Of a stretch of DNA of 33,300 bases, positions 1-7,983 are shown piece by piece. Each line of letters starts with the position of its first letter. Within the stretch, counting starts at the first letter, position 1. Location: the NCBI GenBank assembly GCA_026390315.1, contig JAPLGE010000066.1:1-33300 (forward strand), in the 5' to 3' direction. The notes under the pieces were generated by a model. It was given only the letters and a program-made list of their open reading frames with translations, was not told where the DNA came from and made no database searches. Position numbers and translations under genes: made by a program. The stretch comes from Candidatus Bipolaricaulota bacterium (GTDB taxonomy: Bacteria > Bipolaricaulota > Bipolaricaulia > UBA7950 > UBA9294).

Positions 1-118
1 CGGAGCGGAGCCCGCGCTCCGTCTCATCGAACGCTGTGAGGACTTCCGCTCTCTCGCTCGAAAGCGTGGGGCGCGCTTGGAGACTCTCCTCTCTCAAGCG
101 GGCCACCCGCTCAGTCAT
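1..118 (-). CDS. Glycyl radical enzyme (PFL-like family), N-terminal fragment cut by window edge
   Basis: An ATG at 118 opens a frame that stays open for 39 codons to the left edge. The peptide begins MTERVARLREESLQARP and continues with LSSERAEVLTAF. This matches the usual start of pyruvate-formate-lyase-like glycyl radical enzymes (pattern TERxxxLREESLxAxPxxSxERAxLxTxF). The start overlaps the stop of the upstream activase gene by 8 nt, the expected pairing of enzyme and activase. The family includes hydroxyproline dehydratase, glycerol/diol dehydratases, choline lyase and isethionate lyase. The Cys and Gly active-site loops lie outside the window, so the substrate cannot be assigned. Identification rests on 39 residues plus the context. 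Confidence 0.72.
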   Translation of the reverse strand, partial: MTERVARLREESLQARPTLSSERAEVLTAFDETERGLRS

Positions 119-1049
119 CGCCAAGAGCTTCACCTCCCACAGTCACCGGGAACTCATATCGTCTGAAGAGTCGCACGATCTGCGCCATTCGTTCCTCGTC
201 CGGCGGCGTGACCTCTCCCAGGCGATACAGCCGCCCGAGGCGGGTGTACTTCCCGACCCCTATTCGGTGGTACGGCAGGAGGTCGACCGGAGGGGGATTC
301 CGAAGGGACCCCACGAACTCGCCCAGGGCGCGAAGCTCCCTCTCTGAGTCGTTGATGCCCGGGATGACGGCCACGCGAACGATCAACGTCTGACCGAGCC
401 GCGATAAGCGCTCGAGGTTCTCCAGGATGAGAGCGTTCGGGACGCCCGTCAGCTCGGCGTGCCGACCCGAATCCATGAGCTTGAGGTCGTAGAGGAAGAG
501 GTCCGTCGCCTCCCTGACCCTGGCGATCGTCTCCCAGGGCGCGAACCCGCAGGTGTCGACGGCCGTGTGGATCCCTCGCTCGTGGCATGCCCGCAAGACG
601 GCCGCGAGGAAGTCGGGCTGCCAGAGAGGCTCACCGCCGGAGAAGGTCGCGCCGCCGCCTGACTCGTCGTAGAACGGAACGTCGCGCACGATCTCGCCCA
701 CAGTGTCGCCGATCGTCACCGCGCGTCCGACGATCTCGAGGGCCTGCGACGGGCAGGCCCTGGCGCAGGTCCCGCAGCGCGTGCAGCGGCTTCGATCGAC
801 GGAGATCCCCTCGCCCGAGAACGAGAGCGCCCGCTCTGGGCAGACCCCAAGGCAGCTTGAGCAACGCTGGCAGCGAGACGGACGGACGACGAGCTCCGGC
901 TCGGCGCCCTGGCTCTCCGGGTTGTGGCACCATCCGCAGCGCAAGGGGCAGCCCTTGAAAAAGACAGTCGTACGGATCCCAGGGCCGTCGTGGATCGCGA
1001 ACCGCTTGATGTCGAAGATGACCCCTTCTTCCATCTCGCCTCTCACCAT
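111..1049 (-). CDS. Glycyl-radical enzyme activating protein (radical SAM, PflA-like)
   Basis: It generates the glycyl radical on its partner enzyme by reductive cleavage of S-adenosylmethionine. Counting from the chosen start, the radical-SAM cluster motif CxxxCxxC is at C34, C38 and C41, inside GCPLRCGWC. Two inserted ferredoxin-type CX2CX2CX3C motifs follow (C60-C70 and C89-C99), typical of activases for non-PFL glycyl radical dehydratases and lyases. The SAM-binding SGGEP motif is further on. ATG 1049 is preferred because it overlaps the TGA of the regulator gene (TGATG) and has GGAAGGA about 8 nt upstream. A GTG at 1088 would lengthen the protein by 13 residues inside the previous gene. 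The partner enzyme follows directly at 118. Confidence 0.93.
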   Translation of the reverse strand: MVRGEMEEGVIFDIKRFAIHDGPGIRTTVFFKGCPLRCGWCHNPESQGAEPELVVRPSRCQRCSSCLGVCPERALSFSGEGISVDRSRCTRCGTCARACPSQALEIVGRAVTIGDTVGEIVRDVPFYDESGGGATFSGGEPLWQPDFLAAVLRACHERGIHTAVDTCGFAPWETIARVREATDLFLYDLKLMDSGRHAELTGVPNALILENLERLSRLGQTLIVRVAVIPGINDSERELRALGEFVGSLRNPPPVDLLPYHRIGVGKYTRLGRLYRLGEVTPPDEERMAQIVRLFRRYEFPVTVGGEALGDD

Positions 1050-1648
1050 CACGCCGAATTCCTTCCCAGGCGGGTCTCGCTGTGCCACTCCAAGAACTTC
1101 TGCGTGCTCGCCACGAGGACGCGCGCCCCTTCCTTGGGCGATGTCTCATAGCCGTGGGGACGTGTCGCGAGGAAGTGGTAGCTGTCGCCCGGGGAGAGGG
1201 GGTAGGTCTCCTCCTCGATTCGCAGGACCAGGTGCCCCTCGAGGACGTAACCGAACTCCTCGCCGGTGTGGGTGGCGAGCGGGTGGTGGTAGCTGGGCGG
1301 GAACTCGTTGATCAGAACCTCGATGATCCGGTCTGGGAAGTTCCCGCTCAGATAGCGGTACGTGACCGGAGAGCTGGCGATTCGGATGCAAAGCTGATCC
1401 GCGGCCGGAACGATCGGGAAGACGAACTCACTCCGAGCGGCCGCGACCTTGCTGCTGGAAAGGAGGGCCGATGCCTCCACGCCCAGCGCCTCACAGATGT
1501 TGTGAAGCGAAACGATGGAGAGAGACGAGAGGCCTCGCTCGGCCTGGGAGAGGAAGCTCACCGAGAGCCCGGTCAAGGAAGCGAGCTTCTGGAGAGTCCA
1601 TCCCTTCTTCAGCCGTAGGTCGCGGATCGCATTTCCGATGTCTTCCAT
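1049..1648 (-). CDS. XRE-family transcriptional regulator with C-terminal cupin domain
   Basis: The protein has 199 residues. Residues about 6-60 form a helix-turn-helix of the lambda-repressor type (LQKLASLTGLSVSFLSQAERG). Residues about 110-180 form a cupin_2 barrel with likely metal or ligand residues H121, H122, H127, E131 and H158. This layout is common in local regulators of amino-acid and polyamine catabolism, where the cupin senses the substrate. It is the first gene of a three-gene run with the activase and glycyl radical enzyme, translationally coupled to the activase by TGATG. It probably controls this operon and perhaps the neighbouring dehydrogenase or hyu operons. A sigma70-like promoter lies immediately upstream, leaving almost no 5' leader. 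Confidence 0.9.
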   Translation of the reverse strand: MEDIGNAIRDLRLKKGWTLQKLASLTGLSVSFLSQAERGLSSLSIVSLHNICEALGVEASALLSSSKVAAARSEFVFPIVPAADQLCIRIASSPVTYRYLSGNFPDRIIEVLINEFPPSYHHPLATHTGEEFGYVLEGHLVLRIEEETYPLSPGDSYHFLATRPHGYETSPKEGARVLVASTQKFLEWHSETRLGRNSA

Positions 1649-1657
1649 GGTGTGTTA

Positions 1658-1685
1658 AGTGTAGCGGAATTTTTTCACTTGACAA
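1658..1685 (-). promoter_or_regulatory. Sigma70-type promoter of the XRE-cupin gene, near-leaderless
   Basis: Reading on the minus strand, TTGTCA (1685-1680) and TACACT (1663-1658) are separated by 16 nt. The predicted start of transcription is around 1651, only about 3 nt before the ATG at 1648, and no Shine-Dalgarno sequence is present. An inverted repeat CTTGACAAG (1678-1686) overlaps the -35 box and could be an operator for the gene's own product. Confidence 0.55.
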
Positions 1686-1803
1686 GGGGGGCGCGAGGGT
1701 CCTTCTGTACACGAAGGCCATTCCGGAGACGTGCTGAGGTGGAGCCGCGCGTCTGTTGGGCTGTGAAATCGCTCCGCCCCGGCGTCAGCATTGGGAGCCG
1801 GCA

Positions 1804-2967
1804 CTACTTCAGCGCTTCCTGGTCCTTGAAGGGGCGGTAGGGCGAAAGGATCTCGAGGATCTCCTGGTCCTTGGCGGAGAGGTCGTCCTGGGTCACCATG
1901 CGCGCCAAGAGCTCGCCGAGGCCGGGGCCGAGCATGAAGCCTTGCCCGCACATCCCGATCGCCAGGAGATACCCGTCGACCTCACGCGACCTGCCGACGA
2001 GCGGGGAGCCGTCGGGAGTCATCGGGTAGAGCCCGCGCCAGGTCCGACGCACGCGGAGGTTGGAAAGGCGCGGGATGAGATCGACCATGCGCTGGGAGAC
2101 CATCGGCAGGAACTCGCTCGTCTCGCGGCGGTCCATCCCCCAGATGCTCGGGCTTGGCGTGATGCAGAAGACGACCTGGCCGCTCCGGAGTTGGAAGAAG
2201 TAGTAATTCGCCGAGCCGGGCGCGGGGCGGGTGTCGACGAGCATCGGGCGCAGGAAATGTCCCACCGGTTCGGTGATCCCTCCTTCGTGAGAGTCAGGCG
2301 TCACAGGGTGGTCGAATCCGAGGAGAGTCCCGACCTCTCGCGCCCACGGGCCGGCGGCGTTCACCACGATGTCCGCGCCAAACTCCCCCCGAGGCGTCGT
2401 CACCCCGGCGACCCGGCCGCCGCGAACCGCGATCTCCGTCACCGGCGCCTGGTAGCGGAACTCGGCCCCGGCGCGCTTTGCCTCGTCGTAGAACGCATGC
2501 CCCAGGAGGATCGTCGAGCAGTGGCCGTCATCGGGGGCAAAGGTGCCGCCGAGGAGGCCGTCTGGGTTCAGATCTGGGACGGCCTCGAGGAGCTCTCTTC
2601 GGTCGAGCCAGTCGATGTTCAGGCCGTAACGATGCTGCACACCGAGGAGGTCCTTGAGGATCCTCTCCTCGCGCTCCCGGTAGGCGACGAAGGAGTAGCC
2701 ACCCTTCGACCACTCGACGTTGTGGCCGTAGGCCTCCTCCCAGGTCGAGACGATCTCCAGGCTTCGTAGACAGAGGCTGATCTTCGCCGGGTCGGAGTGG
2801 GTGGCGCGGATCCCCCCGATCGCGGCCTTCTGCGAGCCCTGGCCTTGGCTTGAGAACCGGTCGAGGACGAGGACCCTGACGCCGGCCCTGGCCATGGCGA
2901 AAGCCGCGGGGACCCCGACACTCCCTGCGCCGATGATGATCACGTCGTAGCGGGCGGCCCTACTCAT
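1804..2967 (-). CDS. FAD-dependent amino-acid/opine-type dehydrogenase, DadA-like subunit
   Basis: This 387-residue protein has the DAO fold (pfam01266). The N-terminal dinucleotide-binding motif is GAGSVG at residues 13-18, and the C-terminal region RGLYPMTPDGSPLVG ... GMCGQGFMLGPGLGELLA is typical of the sarcosine oxidase beta / opine oxidase B / HcnC / proline dehydrogenase beta group. These subunits oxidise a secondary amine or amino acid with FAD and pass electrons to a partner subunit. The partner is the gene just upstream, whose stop overlaps this start by 8 nt. Substrate candidates from the family are sarcosine, D-amino acids, proline or hydroxyproline, and opines; the sequence alone does not decide. 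No signal peptide is seen. Confidence 0.88.
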   Translation of the reverse strand: MSRAARYDVIIIGAGSVGVPAAFAMARAGVRVLVLDRFSSQGQGSQKAAIGGIRATHSDPAKISLCLRSLEIVSTWEEAYGHNVEWSKGGYSFVAYREREERILKDLLGVQHRYGLNIDWLDRRELLEAVPDLNPDGLLGGTFAPDDGHCSTILLGHAFYDEAKRAGAEFRYQAPVTEIAVRGGRVAGVTTPRGEFGADIVVNAAGPWAREVGTLLGFDHPVTPDSHEGGITEPVGHFLRPMLVDTRPAPGSANYYFFQLRSGQVVFCITPSPSIWGMDRRETSEFLPMVSQRMVDLIPRLSNLRVRRTWRGLYPMTPDGSPLVGRSREVDGYLLAIGMCGQGFMLGPGLGELLARMVTQDDLSAKDQEILEILSPYRPFKDQEALK

Positions 2968-5053
2968 GGTCCACCTCCGCGCCGGCGAAGACGCCGAGGG
3001 GAACCTCGACGAAGAGGGGGCGGCGGACCGGCCCAGTGACCTCCTCTGGGGGCACGCCTTCTTCGCGGAACAGGCGTTGCACGAGGGCCGTGCAGGTCTT
3101 GCCGCCGCAGGCGCCCATCCCGGCGCGGGTCACGGCCTTGATCTCGTTCATGTCGCGGTAGCCTTTCCGGATGAGGTCGCGGATCTCGCCAGCCGTCACG
3201 CGCTCGCAGCGGCAGACGATGACGTCATCGGTGAGGCGCTCCAGGGCCTCCGGGAGCGCTTCGGCGATCCAGGGCTCCTGGACCCGGATCCCGGCGATCC
3301 GCTTCGCGATGGCCCTAGGGACTCGCAGCTTGACGAGGACCGTCCGGTCGTTTCTCTCGATCGCGCGGACGCTCGCCACCTCCGCTTCTCCCAGGACCAG
3401 GCCCTCCGTATCGAGGACCGTGACGCGGCCCCTCTCCTTGAGCCGTTCACCTGAGAACTCGAAGGGAAGCGTGACCAGGGGGTATTCGGGATCCTTTCGG
3501 TAGTCGACGAGTGTGACGGCGAGCCCGGGACAGATCGTAACGCATCGCTCACAGCCCAGGCACGCCTTCTTCTCGGCCCGGCCAAGGAAGCGCGGCACGA
3601 GGCGGATGTCGGAGGGGTCGGTCTCGATCAGCCCGCGCGGGCAGACGGACGAGCAGGGGTTACACGGGATCTCCTGCGAGCAGTGGAGGACGGGGAGGAC
3701 GCCCTCCTCCTCGTCCGGTGTCTCCTCCTCGGTCGTCTTCCCCGGGCGGGACTTGAGGATCTCCGCGGTGCGGGTCCACTCCGGCGGCGTATTCTCGACG
3801 TCGAGGCCGAGCGCGCGTGCCGCCTCGAGGCCCTTGATCTTCCCGGAGAAGATCGCGGCCGAGGCCTCGGCAATCTCCTCCGCGTCGCCGGCGGCGAGGA
3901 CGGTCATCCCGAACTCCTTCGCCGCCTCGACGAACTCCGCCACGGGGTCGAGCCCGACCGCGATGAGGACCGTGTCGCAGGCAAACGACCGCTCCGTCCC
4001 GGCGATCGGCCGGAAGCGGGAGTCGACCCGGGCGATCGTCACCGACTCCACTAGGTCGTTTCCGTTCGCGGAGAGGATCGTGTGCGATGTGTAGATGGGG
4101 ACCCCCATGCGGGCGAGCTTGTCCTTGTGGACCTTGTACCCGCCGCACTCGGGCATCGCCTCGACCAAGCCGACCACCTCGATCCCCGCCTGGAGGGCGT
4201 GGTAGCCCGCGATCAAGCCGACGTTTCCCCCACCGACGATGAACAGGCGCTCGGCTGGCCGTACGAGGTCGCGATTGACGAGCGTCTGGAAGGCGCCCGC
4301 CCCGTACACGCCGGGGAGGGTGTTCCCCTTGAAGCTGAGGGACTTCTCGCGGGCCCCGGCCGCGACGAGGAGGACTTGCGGCGAGACGAGCGCGTACCTC
4401 GTTCCCTCGCGGAGGATTCCGACCTTTCCGTCGCTGAACACGGCGAGGGCGACGCTCTCAAGCCACACGTCGACGTCCTTCAGGGCACGAACCTCCCTCT
4501 CGAGGAGGGTCGCGATGTCGATCCCGCGGGTTCCTGCGTGGACGGCCTCGATCGACCCGAAGAAACGGTGGGTCTGGAGGACGAGCTTCCCGCCGAGGCG
4601 GTCCTTGTCGTCGACGAGGAGGGTTTGGATCCCACGTTTTCCGAGCTCGGCTGCGGCGGAGAGTCCGGCCGGACCGCCGCCGATGATGAGGACGGGGACC
4701 TCACGGGTCGCGGGAGGCCGCATCGCGGGAGTCTCTTCGACACGCGGTAGCTCCGGAAGGCCCTCCATCGGGTCGACCCGCATCCCAGGTCGGACGGGAG
4801 TCATGCACGCCTTGACCGGCTTGCCATTCGCGAGGACGAGGCACTGGGCGCACTGGCCGTTGGCACAGAAGATCCCCTGCGGCGCCCCGTCCCTCGGGTG
4901 GTGGCCGAAGGTTCGCACGCCGCTCGCGAAGAGGGCGGAGGCGATCATCTCGCCTTCCTTTGCCTCGAGGTTCACGCCGCGCCAGCGGAAGGGGATGGTC
5001 GCTCTAGGGGTGACAGCCAGTATGGGGTGCCGATCAATGCGGTGTTCGGTCAT
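2960..5053 (-). CDS. Multidomain FeS/FAD pyridine-nucleotide oxidoreductase, opine-oxidase A/sarcosine-oxidase alpha-like subunit
   Basis: This 697-residue electron-transfer subunit pairs with the DadA-like protein. Residues about 18-105 form a plant-type [2Fe-2S] domain (C63, C68, C71, C83). Residues about 118-430 form an FAD/NAD(P) oxidoreductase, with GGGPAG at 125-130 and a second nucleotide site around IVGGGNVGL. Residues about 455-510 carry two cysteine sets suited to [4Fe-4S] clusters (C458, C464, C467, C471 and C498, C501, C504, C508). Residues 611-660 form a BFD-like [2Fe-2S] domain (CRC ... CGGKTC). In many relatives the small [2Fe-2S] protein and the ferredoxin are separate genes; here all are fused. 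It leads the two-gene operon, with GAGGAG about 8 nt before the ATG. Confidence 0.9.
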   Translation of the reverse strand: MTEHRIDRHPILAVTPRATIPFRWRGVNLEAKEGEMIASALFASGVRTFGHHPRDGAPQGIFCANGQCAQCLVLANGKPVKACMTPVRPGMRVDPMEGLPELPRVEETPAMRPPATREVPVLIIGGGPAGLSAAAELGKRGIQTLLVDDKDRLGGKLVLQTHRFFGSIEAVHAGTRGIDIATLLEREVRALKDVDVWLESVALAVFSDGKVGILREGTRYALVSPQVLLVAAGAREKSLSFKGNTLPGVYGAGAFQTLVNRDLVRPAERLFIVGGGNVGLIAGYHALQAGIEVVGLVEAMPECGGYKVHKDKLARMGVPIYTSHTILSANGNDLVESVTIARVDSRFRPIAGTERSFACDTVLIAVGLDPVAEFVEAAKEFGMTVLAAGDAEEIAEASAAIFSGKIKGLEAARALGLDVENTPPEWTRTAEILKSRPGKTTEEETPDEEEGVLPVLHCSQEIPCNPCSSVCPRGLIETDPSDIRLVPRFLGRAEKKACLGCERCVTICPGLAVTLVDYRKDPEYPLVTLPFEFSGERLKERGRVTVLDTEGLVLGEAEVASVRAIERNDRTVLVKLRVPRAIAKRIAGIRVQEPWIAEALPEALERLTDDVIVCRCERVTAGEIRDLIRKGYRDMNEIKAVTRAGMGACGGKTCTALVQRLFREEGVPPEEVTGPVRRPLFVEVPLGVFAGAEVDHE

Positions 5054-5430
5054 CTCGTCTCCTCATCGTGACCGTGTCATCTCTTGCTTCGTAGGCCCGC
5101 TCGTCTTCCTCCAGTCGGGGCGGGCTTCCTCAAGGGGCTCTGACCAAGATGAATGCGTGGAATCCAGAGAAGCCCCTCATCTCCCTGCTCGTCGGGTCGG
5201 TCGTCGCCCGGGATCCTCGCGGGAAACGATCCTCCTCCGCCAGGAAGAGTGCCCCGACCGCCGTTTCACGAGCCTCTCCCGTCCCGTACTTCTTTCCGGA
5301 GGCCAAGGAATTCTACCGCAGGCGCCCGTCCAGCAAGGGGGCCGGTCGACCAGCGTTCTTCCGAAGGCGACCGGCCCCCGGGGCCGCGGCGTCGGACGTG
5401 TTCGCCGTTCGCAGCTCGCCAACGCAACAC
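5054..5430. other. Intergenic gap between the hyu operon and the dehydrogenase operon
   Basis: This 377-nt stretch lies between the DUF6092-like gene and the oxidoreductase, both on the minus strand. Open frames here have skewed composition (Arg/Pro/Ser-rich) and run through into antisense of real genes, so I see no credible gene. It contains the strong stem-loop at 5337-5379. A promoter for the dehydrogenase genes is expected near 5060-5150, but I could not find a convincing -35/-10 pair. Confidence 0.6.
5337..5379 (-). terminator. Strong stem-loop downstream of the hyu operon
   Basis: GGGGGCCGGTCG (5337-5348) pairs perfectly with CGACCGGCCCCC (5368-5379) around a 19-nt loop. The hairpin lies about 50 nt past the last gene of the hyu operon. 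No T-tract follows on the minus strand, so it may be a 3'-end stabilising structure or an imperfect terminator rather than a classical intrinsic terminator. Confidence 0.4.
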
Positions 5431-5730
5431 TCACTTCCCTTCTTGCTTTCCGATCATGACATCCACGAGCGCGTTCACCAGGTCGTCGAGAAACGCGCGG
5501 AAGGCCGTTTCTTCTCCCATCACGGAGTACTTCCCGGCCTCGATTCTCCCGCGCAGGGCGAGGAGGCGAGGGCTCGCCGCGCTCGTCTCCTCGAGAATCG
5601 CGATGAGACGGCTCGCGGAATCCAGCAGCCGGAAGGGTCCGTAGAGAGGGGGCTCGTCCAAGAGGTTCCGCGCGCTCGTCACCATGTACCCAACGAGGTC
5701 AAACAGCTCCTGCTCGCGGTCAGCGGACAT
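5431..5730 (-). CDS. Small helical protein, DUF6092-like
   Basis: The protein has 99 residues, is soluble and appears all-helical. It contains LFDLVGYMVTSARNLLDEP followed by LYGPFRLLDSASRLIAILEE. This resembles the DUF6092 family (about 100-residue proteins with a YxxxSARxLxDEPxxYGPxRLLDxxSRL pattern) as I recall it; I cannot run a profile search. The start overlaps the nitroreductase stop by 11 nt, so it is the last cistron of the hyuA-hyuB-nitroreductase run. No catalytic motif is evident, and the function is unknown. Its presence in a hydantoinase operon suggests a helper or binding role for that pathway. Confidence 0.75.
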   Translation of the reverse strand: MSADREQELFDLVGYMVTSARNLLDEPPLYGPFRLLDSASRLIAILEETSAASPRLLALRGRIEAGKYSVMGEETAFRAFLDDLVNALVDVMIGKQEGK

Positions 5731-6244
5731 CCTGCCTCACCTCCGTGAACGCGACGCGACCCTCGCGACGCGGCGGGGGGGAAGGCGTCTCGGCCGCCCA
5801 GCCTACGGACACGAGCAGGATGGGCTCCACGGCGGCCTCGAGGCCGAGGAGTCGCGCCACGCCCCCGCGGTGGAACGAGGCGATTACGCACGTTCCCAGA
5901 CCCTCGGCGTGGGCGGCGAGAAGCAGGTTCTGCGCGGCCATCGCCGCGTCGACCGGTGCGAGAAAGGTCTCGCCCAGGGTCCCGCCGCGGCGACGGACCT
6001 CGGCGAGGTCCTGGCAGACGGCCACGAGCGCCGGCGGATCGCCCAGGAGTCCGGGGCTCACCGCCTTGAGCCGGCGCACGCTATTCCGGGTGGTCAGGAC
6101 CACGAACCGCCACGTCTGGGCATTCCCGCCTGACGGAGCCCAGACTGCGGCCTCGACCAGCCGTTCGAGGCGTTCCCGCTCGACCGGCCGCTCCGCGAAC
6201 CGCCGCACGCTGCGCCGCCCCTTGATCGCCTCCCAGAGCTCCAC
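5720..6244 (-). CDS. Nitroreductase-family FMN oxidoreductase
   Basis: The 174-residue protein has nitroreductase-fold landmarks: the N-terminal FMN-phosphate motif RRSVRRF, WAPSGGNAQTWRFVV near residue 40, the helix with AAQNLLLAAHAEGLGTCVI, and a C-terminal VSVGWA. Members use NAD(P)H and FMN to reduce nitro groups, quinones or enones, or act in cofactor modification. At this length it belongs to the short single-domain group. The start is GTG, overlapping the TAG of hyuB (TAGTG), so the two are translationally coupled. Association with hyuAB suggests a redox step on a cyclic amide or on its product, but this is inference. Confidence 0.88.
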   Translation of the reverse strand: MELWEAIKGRRSVRRFAERPVERERLERLVEAAVWAPSGGNAQTWRFVVLTTRNSVRRLKAVSPGLLGDPPALVAVCQDLAEVRRRGGTLGETFLAPVDAAMAAQNLLLAAHAEGLGTCVIASFHRGGVARLLGLEAAVEPILLVSVGWAAETPSPPPRREGRVAFTEVRQDVR

Positions 6245-7983
6245 TAGGCACCTCCTCGCAGCCGCGCGGTCGCAGCGTGGTCCACGTGGGGAGGATCGCC
6301 GACGATGGCGACCCCGTACACCTCTTCGGCCGTCTTGAGGGTGACGTAGCCGTCGGCCACGTCATCCAAAACCGCCTGAGGATCACGGTTGTGCGGGTTC
6401 CCGTATCCTCCGGCCATCCCCGTGACGAAGCGAGCGACGTCGCCCTTCTTCAGCTCCCGGCTCGAGAAACGCCCTCGCTCTTCGACCCTCCCGTCCGTCG
6501 TGAGCACCGCGGCGAGGTTTGGGGTCCCGTCGTGGCCTCCGGCGAGGCCCCAGGGTGGAAAACGGTTCCTCCCGCAGCTTGCGGTGACGAAGGTCTTCGA
6601 GTTCGTCATTCGGTAGTCCTTCACGAGACCGAACCCGCCGCGCCATTGGCCGTGCCCTCCGTTCTGGATGTTGAGCGCGAACTGGCCGACGATGAGCGGA
6701 TAGCGCGTCTCGGCCACTTCCACGGAGAGGACGTACGTCTCCCCGTCCGCGGAGCAGACGAGACCGTTTTCTCCGTCCTTGCCCTTTCCTGCTCCCCAGC
6801 CGCCGGCGTTCGGTTCGACGGAGAAGAACCATTCTCCGGTCGAGTCGTCGATTCCGCTCACGATCGACCCGCAGACGCTCAGGAAGTGCCCGGCGGTGAT
6901 TCGCTCGGGAATGACGTTCGCCAGGGCCTTCCAGACGACGTCTCCCGCGTAGCTGTTCGATTCCCAGTACGTGCTGACCGGCGCGGGCCGCTTGGGGTTG
7001 AACACGGTGTCCTCCGGCACGATGACCTTGAGCGGAGCGAAGAAACCCTCGTTGGGGTCGGCATGTGGAGAGACGACGGCCTTGTACGCGAACTTCGCGG
7101 TACTCAGCACCACGGACAGAGGCGCGTTGATCGGCCCGGGACAGGTCTTGGCGGTGCCCGTGTAGTCGATGATGAACGCGTCATCCTGGATGGTGACCTT
7201 AACCTTGACCAGGACCGGGTCTCCTCCGAGCCCGTCGTCGTCGATCCACTCCTCTGCGGTGAACTGGCCTTTGGGAAGCTTCTTCAGTTCGTCCAGGGCG
7301 AGCTTCCGACCCTGCTCGAGGTAGACCTCGATCGACTCGAGGACCGTCTCCAAGCCGTACTTGTCGCAGATCTGAACGACGCGCTTTGCGGCCACCTGGA
7401 GGGAAGCGGCCTGGGCCCGCATGTCGCCGAGCGTCATGTCGGGGATGCGCCCGTTCCGGGCCAGGATGTCGACGATGCCTCGGACCTCCTTCCCCCGCTC
7501 GAACAGCTTCACCACGGGGAACTGGATCCCTTCTTGATAGATGTCCGTTGCGCTGGGGGACCAGCTCCCGGGGTCTTTGCCTCCGATGTCGTTCCAGTGG
7601 GCCTTGTTCGCCGCGAATAGGATCGGGCGACCCTCGTAGAAGATGGGCATCACCAGGACGACGTCGTTCTGATGAGTGGCTCCTCCCATGTACGGATCGT
7701 TCGTGATGACGATGTCCCCTTCCGCGAGGCCGTCGAGGCCGAACTTGGCGACGGCGTCGGCCACGGCGTCGGTGAGGACGCCGATGAAGGGCGGGATCCC
7801 GTTGGCCTGAGCGATCATGCGTGCCTTGGCGTCGGTGATGGCGCACCCGTAATCCAAGACCTCGTAGATGACGGAGCTCTTGCTCGTGCGGCCCAGGGCG
7901 GCGAACATCTGCTCGGCGGCGGAGACAAGGGCTCGCTTGATCACTTCGACGGTGAACGGATCGATGGAGCGCTTCGTCTTCAT
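6244..7983 (-). CDS. hyuB: Hydantoinase/oxoprolinase B subunit (HyuB)
   Basis: The 579-residue protein starts MKTKRSIDPFTVEVIKRAL, the classic HyuB opening. Family blocks follow: AKARMIAQANGIPPFIG, DIVITNDPYMGGATHQNDV, ANKAHWNDIGGKDPGS, YTGTAKTCPGPINAP, and a C-terminal GMAGGYGNPHNRDP. With HyuA it forms the ATP-dependent ring-opening enzymes (N-methylhydantoinase, 5-oxoprolinase, and acetone or acetophenone carboxylase relatives). The ATG at 7983 overlaps the hyuA TGA (ATGA). The frame is open upstream as far as 9462, but that part runs antisense-like through hyuA and is not coding. The exact substrate cannot be read from the sequence. Confidence 0.95.
   Translation of the reverse strand: MKTKRSIDPFTVEVIKRALVSAAEQMFAALGRTSKSSVIYEVLDYGCAITDAKARMIAQANGIPPFIGVLTDAVADAVAKFGLDGLAEGDIVITNDPYMGGATHQNDVVLVMPIFYEGRPILFAANKAHWNDIGGKDPGSWSPSATDIYQEGIQFPVVKLFERGKEVRGIVDILARNGRIPDMTLGDMRAQAASLQVAAKRVVQICDKYGLETVLESIEVYLEQGRKLALDELKKLPKGQFTAEEWIDDDGLGGDPVLVKVKVTIQDDAFIIDYTGTAKTCPGPINAPLSVVLSTAKFAYKAVVSPHADPNEGFFAPLKVIVPEDTVFNPKRPAPVSTYWESNSYAGDVVWKALANVIPERITAGHFLSVCGSIVSGIDDSTGEWFFSVEPNAGGWGAGKGKDGENGLVCSADGETYVLSVEVAETRYPLIVGQFALNIQNGGHGQWRGGFGLVKDYRMTNSKTFVTASCGRNRFPPWGLAGGHDGTPNLAAVLTTDGRVEERGRFSSRELKKGDVARFVTGMAGGYGNPHNRDPQAVLDDVADGYVTLKTAEEVYGVAIVGDPPHVDHAATARLRGGA

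Noticed and set aside
5149-5748. Plus-strand open frame across the gap between the two catabolic operons
   Set aside because: It runs into antisense of the DUF6092-like and nitroreductase genes, has biased composition and has no motif.
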